64,000 nucleotides of DNA from Mallotus nudiflorus (Eukaryota > Streptophyta > Magnoliopsida > Malpighiales > Euphorbiaceae): the NCBI GenBank assembly GCA_947683625.1, contig CANTUR010000793.1:6510001-6574000 (forward strand), written 5' to 3'. Shown one piece after another: positions 40,001 through 50,300 of the stretch (position 1 is the first letter of the stretch; each line of letters opens with the position of its first letter). Position numbers and translations under genes: made by a program. The notes under the pieces are model-generated. The model did no database searches and was not told where the DNA came from. It saw only the letters and a program-made list of their open reading frames with translations.

Positions 40001-43000
40001 ATTTGTACACAATGGTTTTGAACATGTTATCCATTGTTCCAAATGCATATCGAACATCCTAAAATCATATTCCAATATTCAAATCTCATAAATCAAATTG
40101 AGTTAATTGAATGCCCAATTTGTGAACATTTGTGTATGTTTGAATGTAAAACCTGAACTCATGCAAATTTGTGCACAATTGGTTTTCAACATGCTGCCAA
40201 TGTTCCACTTGCATATTGAACATTGTAAAATCATTGTACATAATTCCAAACTCATAAATCAAATTGGTTTAATTGAATGCACAATTTGTGCACAATTGCG
40301 CATGTTTGAACACAAAATATGAACTCTTTCAAATTTCTTCACAAATGGCTTTAAATATGTTATCTAATGTCCCACTTGCATAATGAACATCGTAAAATCA
40401 CATTCCATCATTCCAAACTCATAAACCAACTTGATTTAATTGAATGCACAATTTGTGCACATTTGGGCATGTTTGAACACAAAACCTGAACTCATGCAAA
40501 TTTGTGCACAATTGGTTTTCAACATGTTGTCCAAAGTTCCAATTGCATATTCTTAATATTAAGTACATATTCTACCATGCTAAACTCATGAATATATTGA
40601 CATAATTGAATGCACAATATGTGCACATTTGAAAGCAAAATGTGAACTCATGCAAATTTTTGCGCAATGGTTTTGAACATGTTATCCAATGTTCCAATTG
40701 TATATTGAACATCCTAAAATCATATTCCAACATTACAAACTTATAAATCAAATTGATTGAATTGAATGGACAATTTTTCACATTTGCGCATGTTTGAACA
40801 CAAAATATGAGTTCATGTAAATTTGTGCATAAATTATTTTTAATATATTATCCAATGTTCTAATTACAGATTTACATCCTAAAATTATATTCCACATTTT
40901 TGAACATGTAAATCAATTAGATTTAACTGAATGCACAATTTGTGCACATTTACGCATGTTTGATATCCAATGTCCCACTTGCATCTTGAATGTCGTAAAA
41001 TCATATTCTATCATTCCAAACTCATAAAACCAAAATGATTTTATTAAATGCACAATTTATGCACAAGTGCATATTTGAATGCAAAACCTGAACTCGTGCA
41101 AATTTGTGCACAAATGGTTTTCAACTTGTTATCAGTGTTCCAATTGCATATTCACAATTCTAAGCACATATTCTACCATGCTAAACTCATAAATATAATT
41201 GACATAATTGAATGCACAATTGTGCAGTTTGTACACGTTTGAACACAAAATGTGAACTCATGCAAATTTGCGAAAAATGATTTTGAACATGTTATGCAAT
41301 GTTCCAATTGCATAATGATCACCCTAAAATCATATTCCAATATTCCAAACTCATAAATCAAATTGATTTAATTGAATGCACAATATTGCTCATTTTACTC
41401 ATATTTGAATGCAAAATATGAGCTCGTCTAAATTTGCACACAAATTGTTTTTAATATGTTATCCAATTTTTAAATTGCATATTTAACATCATAAAATCAT
41501 AATCAATCATTCAAAACTCATAAATCAATTAGATTTAATTGAATGTACAATTTGTGCACATTTGCACATATTTGAACATAAAACCTGAACTTGTGAAAAT
41601 TTGTGGAGAAATTGTTTTCAACATGTTATCCAAAGTTCCAATTGAATATTCTTAGTACTAAGTACATATTCTACCATGCTAAGCTCATGAATATAATTGA
41701 CATAATTGAATACACAATTTATGCACATTTGCGCACGTTTGAACGCAAAATGTGAACTCATGCAAATTTGCGCACAATGATTTTGAACATGTTATGCAAA
41801 GTTCCAATTGCATATTGAACATCCTAAAATCGTATTCCAACATTCAAAACTCATAAATCAAATTGATTTAATTGAATGCCTAATTTGTGAACATTTGCGC
41901 ATGTTTGAATATAAAACATGAACTCGTTCAAATTTCTGTACAAATGGTTTTAAACATGTTACCTAATGCATAAATTGCATATTGATCATCATAAAATCAT
42001 ATTCCATCATTCAAAACTCATAAACCAAAATGATTTCATTGAATGTACAATTTGTGCACAAACACATGTTTGAATGCAAATCCTGAACTCGTGCAAATTT
42101 GTGCACAAATGGTTTCCAACATGTTATCCACTGCTCTAATTGTGTATTCACAATAATAAGTACATATTCTACCATGCTAAACTCTTGAATATAATTTATA
42201 TAATTGAATGCACAATTTGTACACCTTTGCACACATTTGAATGCAAAATGTGAACTCTTACAAATTTGCGCACAATTGTTTTGAACATGTTGTGCAATAT
42301 TCCAGTTGTTTTTTTAACATCCTAAAATCATATTCTAGTATTACAAACTCATAAATCAAGTTGATTTAATTGAATGCCCAATTTGTGCACATTTGCGCAT
42401 GTTTGACCGTAAAACCTGAAATCATGCAAATTTATGCACAAATGGTTTGCAACATGTTATCCAATGTCCCACTTGCATATTGAACATCATAAAATCATTT
42501 TGCATCTTTCCAAAATTCATAAACCAAAATGATTTCATTGAATGCACAATTGGTGTATAAGCGCATGTTTGAACACAAAACCTGAACTTGTGAAAATTTG
42601 TGCACAAATGGTTATCAACATGTTATCCAATACTCCAATTGCATATTCACAATACTAAGTACATATTCTACCTTGCTTTATGAATATAATTGATATAATT
42701 GAATGCACAATTTGTGCACTTTTGCACACGTTTGAACGCAAAATGTTAACTCATGCAAATTTGCGCACAATGGTTTTGAACATGTTATGCAATGTTCCAA
42801 TTGCATATTGAACATCCTAAAATCATATTCCAATATTTTAAACTCATAAATCAAATTTATTTAATTGAATACCCAATTTGTGCATGTTTGAACGCAAAAT
42901 ATGAGCTCGTGTAAATCTGTGCACAAATATTTTTTAATATGTTATCCAATGTTCCAATTGCATATTGAACATCCTATAATCATATTCCAACATTCCAAAC

Positions 43001-43110
43001 TCATAAATAAAATTGATTTAATTGAATGCTCAATTTGTGCACATTTGCACATATTTAAACGCAAAACCTAAAATCACACAAATTTGTACGCAATTGGTTT
43101 TAACATGTTA
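34073..43110 (-). repeat. Satellite array, minus orientation, mixed domain
   Basis: Reverse-complement monomers are marked by caaatggttttcaacatgtt, atgctaaactcatgaatata and caaattgatttaattgaatg. A new E type, marked on the + strand by accaaaatgatttcattgaa, appears near 34490, 35630, 37440, 38470, 39490, 41030, 42025 and 42530. A short trimer island lies near 38880-39260. Internal joints occur near 39262 and 40971, where monomers of different type are fused. No gene is seen. Confidence 0.93.
43106..43110. repeat. Target site duplication, left copy (element 2)
   Basis: TGTTA here matches TGTTA at 47304-47308 exactly. Confidence 0.92.
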
Positions 43111-43411
43111 TGATACGATCCTCAAAAGGGTTTATTTGTGAAGTCTACACATCAATAAAGTCAAGTACAAAGCTTGGACAAAATTTTGAGTTATTTTCTA
43201 TTTTAGAGTCAATAAGGAAGATTCAAGAATATTCTAAAAGATGTGAGAAGATTCAAGGATATTCCATGTCAAAGTCAACAAGCCAAAATCAAATTCAAAG
43301 TCAATAAGTCAAATTCAAATTCAAAGTCAACAAGTCAAAGTCAATGGTCAACATCCTACTTGACATGTGACATGGCATGCTTCAAATCTTTGTTGTCATT
43401 ATTTCTTTATT

Positions 43412-43535
43412 TAGTTGTCATGAGTTATCAATTTGACTTTTCAATGCTTAGTTGTCATGAGTTGTCAATTTGACTTTTCAATGCTTAGTTGTCATGAGTT
43501 GTCAATTTGACTTTTCAATGCTTAGTTGTCATTAG
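43412..43535 (+). repeat. 37-bp tandem repeat in element 2 LTR
   Basis: Copies start at 43412, 43449 and 43486, each near tagttgtcatgagttgtcaa, with a partial fourth at 43523. The 3' LTR and the solo LTR at 56659 carry fewer copies, which explains most of the LTR length difference. Confidence 0.9.
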
Positions 43536-43644
43536 TTGTTATATTTTTTAAGGGATCCTATTTAGTAAAGGATTTTCCTTTATAGGTGTCTTTAGGAATA
43601 AGTAAGAAAACCTATTTCTTCAAGGATTAGGATGTTTACATGGC

Positions 43645-43651
43645 TATATAA
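43645..43651 (+). promoter_or_regulatory. TATA box of element 2 LTR
   Basis: TATATAA in the context ggctatataaagg lies in the second half of the LTR. Matching boxes are at 46952-46958 (3' LTR) and 57108-57114 (solo LTR). Confidence 0.6.
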
Positions 43652-43998
43652 AGGCTATATCAATGTAATACGAATTTGAATGAGTTTTATCAATTAAATT
43701 TTAATTCTTGTGAGGTTAAAGTCCTTATCTTTTATTCTTAAAAGAACTCTAGTGAATTTATCAAGTGAAGGCTTGGTATATTCAAACCTAGTTTAATTTA
43801 GACTTAAAATTGACTTTGTTAATCTTAGGTTTATATTAAACAACCTTTAATTCTTTATAATTAAGGTTCTTAAGTGCAGGTTATTTAAGGATCTTGTTAG
43901 GAATTAAAGTTTCTTTTTGCTTGATTTATAAATGATCCTTGGCAAGGTTATTAAGATTGAATACGAGTTTGGTACAAGTTAACCACATTCGTATCATT

Positions 43999-44010
43999 TG
44001 GTATTAGTGC
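43999..44010 (+). other. Primer binding site of element 2, degenerate
   Basis: TGGTATTAGTGC starts 2 bp after the LTR. It differs from the tRNA-iMet type site TGGTATCAGAGC at two positions. Confidence 0.75.
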
Positions 44011-44854
44011 TTTGGCTCATTAATCAAGTACGTATCTTTACTTTTTTTTATTGTTTTCATTTAATCCAAAAAAAAAACCTTTTTCTCATTCATTTTTTTG
44101 TCTTGTTTGATATAAATTTATTTTATTTGTGATAATTGTGATCAAATTCGATTTTCTTTATTATCTTGAGTCAATTTCATTCTTTTCTTCATATTTCAAC
44201 CTATTTTAGTCTTTAAACAAAAAAATAGAAAAAAATCATTTATATTCTTATTGTTTTGCATCTTAAGAGTCTTTATTTGTCACAAATACATATTAATTTG
44301 AGTTTGTTCTTAATTTAGACATTTTTACATCCGTTATATAAAAAAAACCAAAAAAAAAAGAAGAAAAAAAGGCTTTGAAGTGTGAAAAAAAAGTTGAATT
44401 AATCAAATTTGAATTCAATTTGGCCTAAAACCATTCCAATTTGCTATTTTGATTCCAAATTAAATACCTTTGCCTTATTTCAATTCTGAATATTAGTCTA
44501 CTCTTCTTCTTAAGTTGTGTTTGGGGTAGTTTAAACACTTATTCCAAAATTTCTTATTTTTGTTTTGTTTGGATATTGTCTTTGTTGTTGCGTTTTCTTT
44601 GGCTCTTATAGTTAAATTTGAGTTTAATTTTGCTTTATTTATTTTGTATTGAGCTTAATTTGATAATTAGTAACTTAAGTTCCCTAAAAACTATAAGAAA
44701 GGAATTTGAGAGGTGAAGGGCAAGTGGTGAGCTCATAAGAGGGTAAAAGCCTAATTGAGTGAAACACGAGCATTGAGTGACATTCTTTGAGTGTAAACAC
44801 ATGAGGGAGTGTTACTTGTGAGTTTTTGTTTTCTTTTGTTTCTTTGTTTATAAC
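44011..44854 (+). other. Untranslated leader of element 2
   Basis: This is about 840 bp of T-rich sequence with A-rich runs near 44340-44395 and no coding frame. The last 120 bp (44703-44820) share ordered blocks with the leader of element 1, including aatttgagaggt, attgagtgaaacacgag and gagggagtgtt. Confidence 0.75.
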
Positions 44855-45796
44855 ATGGCAGATCTAAAGGAGGTTGAGATAGATCCTGAATTGAAGCTCT
44901 TTATGAAGGCAATGTAACAATAAAGGAGTCAATTGTTAAACAATCATCAAAAGGTTCGAGAGCAAATAGGGACGTTAGAGCAAAGCCAAGTTATAACCAC
45001 CACCAATAACACCAACAATATGACTCAAATCACACCTAAACAAGTTTGTAGAGGGAGATGGCATGAGGATGATGATGAGTTTGTTAATGAGAACATTCAA
45101 GGGTATAATAAACAAGATAACAATCTTGGGAGCATAAAGATGAAGATACCTAATTTCCATGGCAGAAGTGATCCTGAAGCATATCTTGCATGGGAAAAGA
45201 AGGTAGATTTTGTGTTTAATTGCCATAACTACTATGAGGAAAAGAAAGTCAAGCTTATAACCAGTGCGTTCATGGGCTATGCACTAGCTTGGTGGAATAA
45301 ATTAGGAGTCTCAAGGAGGTATTGTGGAGAAGAACCTATCTTTACATGGCAAGAGATGAAGACTATCATGCGAAAGAGGTTTGTGCCAAATCATTATTAT
45401 AAAGATTGGTATAATCACTTTGAAGGGCATAAACAAAGTTCAAGGAATGTTAAAGTTATTAAGAAACATGATGAGAGAAAAGAAAAGAGGGAGTTGGGTG
45501 TTAAAACTGATTTAAGTGAGTTAAGTGTTGAAAAAGGGTTGAGTGAGCATGGTGAGAAATATGAAGAGCAATTATGCATTGAAGTAGATGATCAAGTTGT
45601 TAAGGAGGATGACAACATTCATGTGTTAGTTAATGAAGAAAGTGTGAACAATGATTTTAACGAGAAAATAGTTGATAAAGAAATTATGGAAGTGTTAGAG
45701 AAAAATAATGCCAAAAGCCTTGATGAAATATCACAAGAAGTTAAAGATAATGGCAAGTGTGTGCAGCCTAGTAAAGAAATTAATGAGAAATTGTAA
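44855..45796 (+). pseudogene. Retrotransposon Gag, interrupted near its start
   Basis: Gag forms the virus-like particle. The frame opens at ATG 44855 (MADLKEVEIDPELKLFMKAM) and meets stops at 44915 and 44921, then stays open to 45794. The plant retrotransposon Gag core is clear between about 45130 and 45410: KIPNFHGRSDPEAYLAWEKK, then YALAWWNKLG with the paired tryptophans, and TWQEMKTIMRKRFVPNHYY. After the core the usual zinc knuckle is absent and a charged stretch rich in E, K, D and V takes over. The two early stops look like decay, since codons on both sides stay in frame. An internal start after them is possible but nothing supports it. Confidence 0.88.
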
Positions 45797-46468
45797 ATTT
45801 TTTAAAGAGATATTGAAGCTAATAAGGAGTGTTCATAAATTTTTAAGCAACCTAGTAAACTTGTAGAAGGATTAACTAACCAAGGAGTTGTCAAGAGTGC
45901 ATATTGTGATCATGAAGAGTATATGCACCATGAAGAGGGAAATTTGGAAGTTTGTGCACAAAAGAGGAAACTAGAGATTAAAAGCATTATAAAGGATAAG
46001 AAGATGGTTATTCATCATGATGATACTAACAATTCTAATCTTTCTTTTTCTAGTGTTTTGAAAGTTGTTTTGCATAGCTTTGTGCCATATGAAGATCCAT
46101 TTGATGATGTTGTTGCAATGCATTACAAGGTCAATAATACCATTGAAGATTTCATTCCCAGCATGAGGTTTGAGAAAGAGCTACAATATTTTACTTCTTT
46201 TAAGGGAATCCATGGAGTTTTTGTTTATAGCAAGAAGAGCTTAAGATATTCATGTTTCAAATTTAGAAGGAAGCAACAAGTATTCAATTCTTACATGTTC
46301 ATGAATACAAGTTCTTTGTCCTAAGTGTGCAATCAAGTTCAAGTTATTGTACGGATTATTACTTCAAAAGAGAGGGTTTCAATCAAGGAGTTTGTATTTG
46401 ACCCTGGAGGATATATGAATTTATCAACTTTAGAAGATGTGCATGATTTGAGGATGAATCATCTTTAA
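45797..46468 (+). pseudogene. Uncharacterised coding segment after Gag, ending like a pol tail
   Basis: The frame of Gag continues here, with stops at 45794, 45803, 45836 and 46322 and a final stop at 46466. The whole span from 44855 is 537 codons in one frame, which suggests a single ancestral polyprotein without enzymes. The longest open part is 45923-46324 (about 133 residues). It contains VVLHSFVPYEDPFDDVVAMH, FTSFKGIHGVFVYSKKSLRY and several basic clusters, and I recognise no domain in it. The last stretch, FDPGGYMNLSTLEDVHDLRM, resembles the spacer at the end of plant Ty3/gypsy pol frames just before the polypurine tract. I infer that a large internal deletion joined Gag to a residual pol end. 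Alternatively it is a segment captured from elsewhere. Confidence 0.6.
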
Positions 46469-46479
46469 GAGGGAGGGAA
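46467..46479 (+). other. Polypurine tract of element 2
   Basis: AAGAGGGAGGGAA abuts the 3' LTR and overlaps the last stop codon of the coding segment. Confidence 0.9.
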
Positions 46480-47303
46480 TGATACAAACCTCAAAAGGGT
46501 TATTTTATAAAGTCTACACATCAATAAAGTCAAGTACAAAGCTTGGACGAATTTTTGGGTTATTTTCTATTTTGGAGTCAATAAGGAAGATTCAAGAAGA
46601 TTTTAGAAGATGTGAGAAGATTCAAGAAGATTTTAGAAGATGTGAGAAGATTCAAGGATATTCCAAGTTAAAGTCAAATTCAAAGTCAATGGTCAACATC
46701 CAACTTAACATTTGACTTAACGTGCTTCAAAGCTTAGTTGTCATTAGTTATTTGTTTAGTTTTAAAGAGTTGTCAATATGAATTTTTAAGGCTTAGTTGT
46801 CATGAGTAGTCAATTTGACTTTTCAAAGCTTTGTTGTCATTAGTTGTTATATTTTTTAAGGGATCCTATTTAGTAAAGGATTTTCCTTTATAGGTGTCTT
46901 TAGGAATAAGTAAGAAAACTTATTTCTTCAAGGATTAGGATGTTACATGCATATATAAAGGCCATATCAAGGTAATACGAATTTGAATGAGTTTTATGAA
47001 TTAAATTTTAAATCTTGTGAGGTTAAAGTCCTTCTCTTTTGTTCTTAAAAGAACTTTAGTGAATTTATCAAGTGAAGGCTTGGTGTATTCAAACCTAGTT
47101 TAATTTAGACTTAAAATTGACTTTGTTATTCTTAGGTTTATATTAAACAACCTTTAATTCATTATAATTAAGGTTCTTAGGTGAAAGTTATTTAATGGTC
47201 TTGTTGGGAATTAAAGTTTCTTTTTGCTTGATTTATGAACGATACTTGGCAAGGTTATCAGTATTGAATACGGGTTTGGTACAAGTTAACCACATTTGTA
47301 TCA
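46480..47303 (+). repeat. 3' LTR of element 2
   Basis: The LTR is 824 bp, starts TGATACAAACCTC and ends CACATTTGTATCA. It differs from the 5' LTR by fewer 37-bp repeats and by a local duplication of a gaagattcaagaagatttta block near 46587-46650. The differences indicate an old insertion. Confidence 0.95.
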
Positions 47304-47308
47304 TGTTA
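47304..47308. repeat. Target site duplication, right copy (element 2)
   Basis: TGTTA is identical to the left copy at 43106-43110, and the satellite continues in phase with tgcaatgttccc. Confidence 0.92.
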
Positions 47309-50300
47309 TGCAATGTTCCCATTGCATATTGATCACCCTAAAATCAAATTCCAACATTCCAAACTCATAAATCAAATTGATTTAATTGAATACACAATTT
47401 TGCACATTTATGCATGTTTGAACATAAAATATGAGCTTGTGTAAATTTACGCACAAATGGTTTTTAATATGTTATCCAATGTTCCAATTGTATATTTAAC
47501 ATCCTAAAATCATACTCAATCATTCCAAACTCATAAATCAATTAGATTTAATTGAATGCATAATTTATGCACATTTGCACATGTTTAAACATAAAACCTA
47601 AACTTGAGCAAATTTGTGCAGAAATGGTTTTCAATATGTTATCAAAAGTTCCAATTGCATATTCTTAATACTAATTACATATTCTACCATGATTAGCTCA
47701 TGAATGTAATTGACACAATTGAATGCACAATTTGTGCACATTTGAACACAAAATGTGAACACATGCAAATTTGCACACAATGGTTTTGAACATGTTATGC
47801 AATGTCCTAATTGCATATTGAACATCCTAGAATCATATTTCAACATTCCAAACTCATAAATAAAATTGATTTAATTTAATGCACAATTATGCACATTTGC
47901 GCATGTTTGAACGCAAAATATAAGCTTATGTAAATTTGCACACAAATCGTATTCCAAAATTTAAAACTCATAAATCAAATTGATTTAATTGAAAGCCCAA
48001 TTTGTGAACATTTGTTCGTGTTTGAACGCAAAACATGAACTCATTCAAATTTCTACACAAGTTGCTTTAAACATGTTATCCAATGTCTCACTTGCATATT
48101 GAACATCATAAAATCATATTCCAGCAATCCAAACTCATAAACTAAAATGATTTCATTGAATGCACAATTTTTGCAGAAGTGTATGTTTGAATGCAAAACC
48201 TTAACTCGTACAAATTTGTGCACAAATGGTTTTCAACATGTTATCTAGTGCTCCGATTGCATATTCACAATACTATGTACATATTATAACATGCTAAACT
48301 CATGAATATAATTGATATAATTGCATGCACAATTTATTAACCTTTGCGCACATTTGAATGCAAAATGTGAACTCATGCAAATTTGCGCAAAATGATTTTT
48401 TATGCAATGTTCCAGTTGTGTATTCAACATCTTAAAATCATATTCCAGCATTACAAACTCATAAATCAAGTTGATTTAATTGAATTCCCAATTTGTGCAC
48501 ATTTGCGCATGTTTGACATCAAAACCTGAAATTGTGCAAATTTATGCACAAATAGTTTTCAACATGTTATCAAATGCCCCACTTGCATATTGAAAATTGT
48601 AAAATAATTTTCCATCACTCAAAATTCATAAATCAAATTGATTTAATTGAATGCACAATTTGTGCACGCTTGCGCAAGATTGAACGTAAAAATGAACTTG
48701 TGCAAATTTGTGCACAAATGGTTTTAAACATGTTCTCCCATGTTCCACTGGCTTATTGAATGTCGTAAAATCATACTCCATCATTCCAAACTCATAAACC
48801 AAAGTGATTTCATTGAATGTGAAATTTGTGCACAATCACATGTTTGAACACAAAACCTGAACTCGTGCAAATTTGTGCAAAAATGGTTTTCAACATGTTA
48901 TCAAAAGTTCAAATTGCATATTTTGAATGCTAAGTACATATTCTACCATGCTAAGCTCATGAATATAATTGACATAATTGAATGCACATTTTGTTGTGCA
49001 CGTTTGAACGTAAAATGTAAACTCATGCAAATTTGTGCACAATGGTTTTGAACATGTTATACCATGTTCCAATGGCATATTGAACATCCTAGAATCATAT
49101 TTCAACATTCCAAACTCATAAATCAAATTGATTTAATTGAATGCACAATTTTGCACATTTTTGCATGTTTGAATGCAAAATATGAGCTTGTGTAAATTTA
49201 CGCACAAATCGTATTCCAAAATTCAAAACTCATAAATCAAATTGATTTAATTGAATCCCTAATTTTTGAACATTTGTGCATGTTTGAACGCAAAACATGA
49301 ACTTGTTCAAATTTCTGTACAAATTATTTTAAACATGTTATCCAATGTCCCCCTTGTATATTGAACATCATAAAATCATATTCCATCAATCCAAACTCAT
49401 AAACGAAAATGATTTCATTGAATGCACAATTTGTGCACAAGCGCATGTTTGAATGCCAAACCTAAACTCGTGCAAATTTGTGCACAAATGGTTTTCAACA
49501 TGTTATATAGTGCTCAAATTGCATATTCACAATACTATTTACATATTCTAACATGCTAAACTCAAGAATATAATTGATATAATTGAATGCATAATTTGTA
49601 CACCTTTGCACACGTTTGAACACAAAATGTGAACTCATGTAAATTTGTGCACAATGGTTTTGAACATGTTATGCAATGTTCCAGTTGTGTATTGAACATC
49701 CTAAAATCATATCCGAGCATTACAAACTCAGAAATCAAGTTGATTTAATTGAATGTCCAATTTGTGCACATTTGCACATGTTTAACAACAAAACTTAAAA
49801 TCGTGCAAATTTGTGCACAAATAGTTTTCAACAAGTTATCAAATGTCCCACTTGCATATTGAAAATCATAAAATAATTTTCCATCATTCCAAATTTATAA
49901 ATCAAACTAATTTAATTGAATGCACAATATGTGCATGCTTGCGCAAGTTTAACGCAAAACCTGAACTCATGAAAATTTGTGCACAAATGGTTTTAAACAT
50001 GTTATTCAATGTCCCACTGGCATGTTGAATGTCATAAAATCATATTCAATCATTTGAAACTCATAAATCAAAATGATTTCATTCAATGCGCAATTTGTGC
50101 AAGCGCATGTTTGAATGCAAAACCTGAACTCGTGCAAAGTGCAGAAATGGTTTTCAACATGTTATCAAAAGTTCAAGTTGCATATTATTAATACTAAGAA
50201 CATATTCTACCATGCTAATCTTATGAATATAGTTAAAATAATTGAATGCACAGTTTGTGCACATTTGAACGCAAAATGTAAACTCATGCAAATTTGCATA

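Larger units (their letters stand above)
43111..43996 (+). repeat. 5' LTR of element 2
   Basis: The LTR is 886 bp, starts TGATACGATCCTC and ends CACATTCGTATCA. It contains an agtcaa-rich stretch near 43267-43345, a 37-bp tandem repeat and a TATA box. An open frame starts on the second LTR base pair region in both LTRs and gives MIRSSKGF here and MIQTSKGL in the 3' copy. I see no evidence that it is used. Confidence 0.95.
43111..47303 (+). mobile_element. Non-autonomous LTR retrotransposon with gag only (TR-GAG type)
   Basis: This 4,193-bp element is bounded by TGATAC...TATCA LTRs and a perfect 5-bp target duplication. It has a degenerate tRNA-iMet primer site and a polypurine tract. The internal region carries a Gag domain and a second segment of unknown type in the same frame, and no protease, reverse transcriptase or integrase. 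It must therefore have used proteins supplied by another element. Its leader resembles that of element 1, which makes a CRM-like relative a reasonable candidate helper. LTRs differ in length (886 and 824 bp) because of internal repeat changes. A full-length helper with these same LTRs is not in the window. Confidence 0.93.

Noticed and set aside
43110..43307. Frame starting at the LTR edge of element 2 (MIRSSKGF), also present in the 3' LTR.
   Set aside because: It lies upstream of the LTR TATA box and is out of frame with the Gag segment. It is listed only as a curiosity.
44340..44395. A-rich run as a LINE or SINE tail.
   Set aside because: It lies inside the leader of element 2 between the primer site and gag, with no target duplication or retroposon body beside it.
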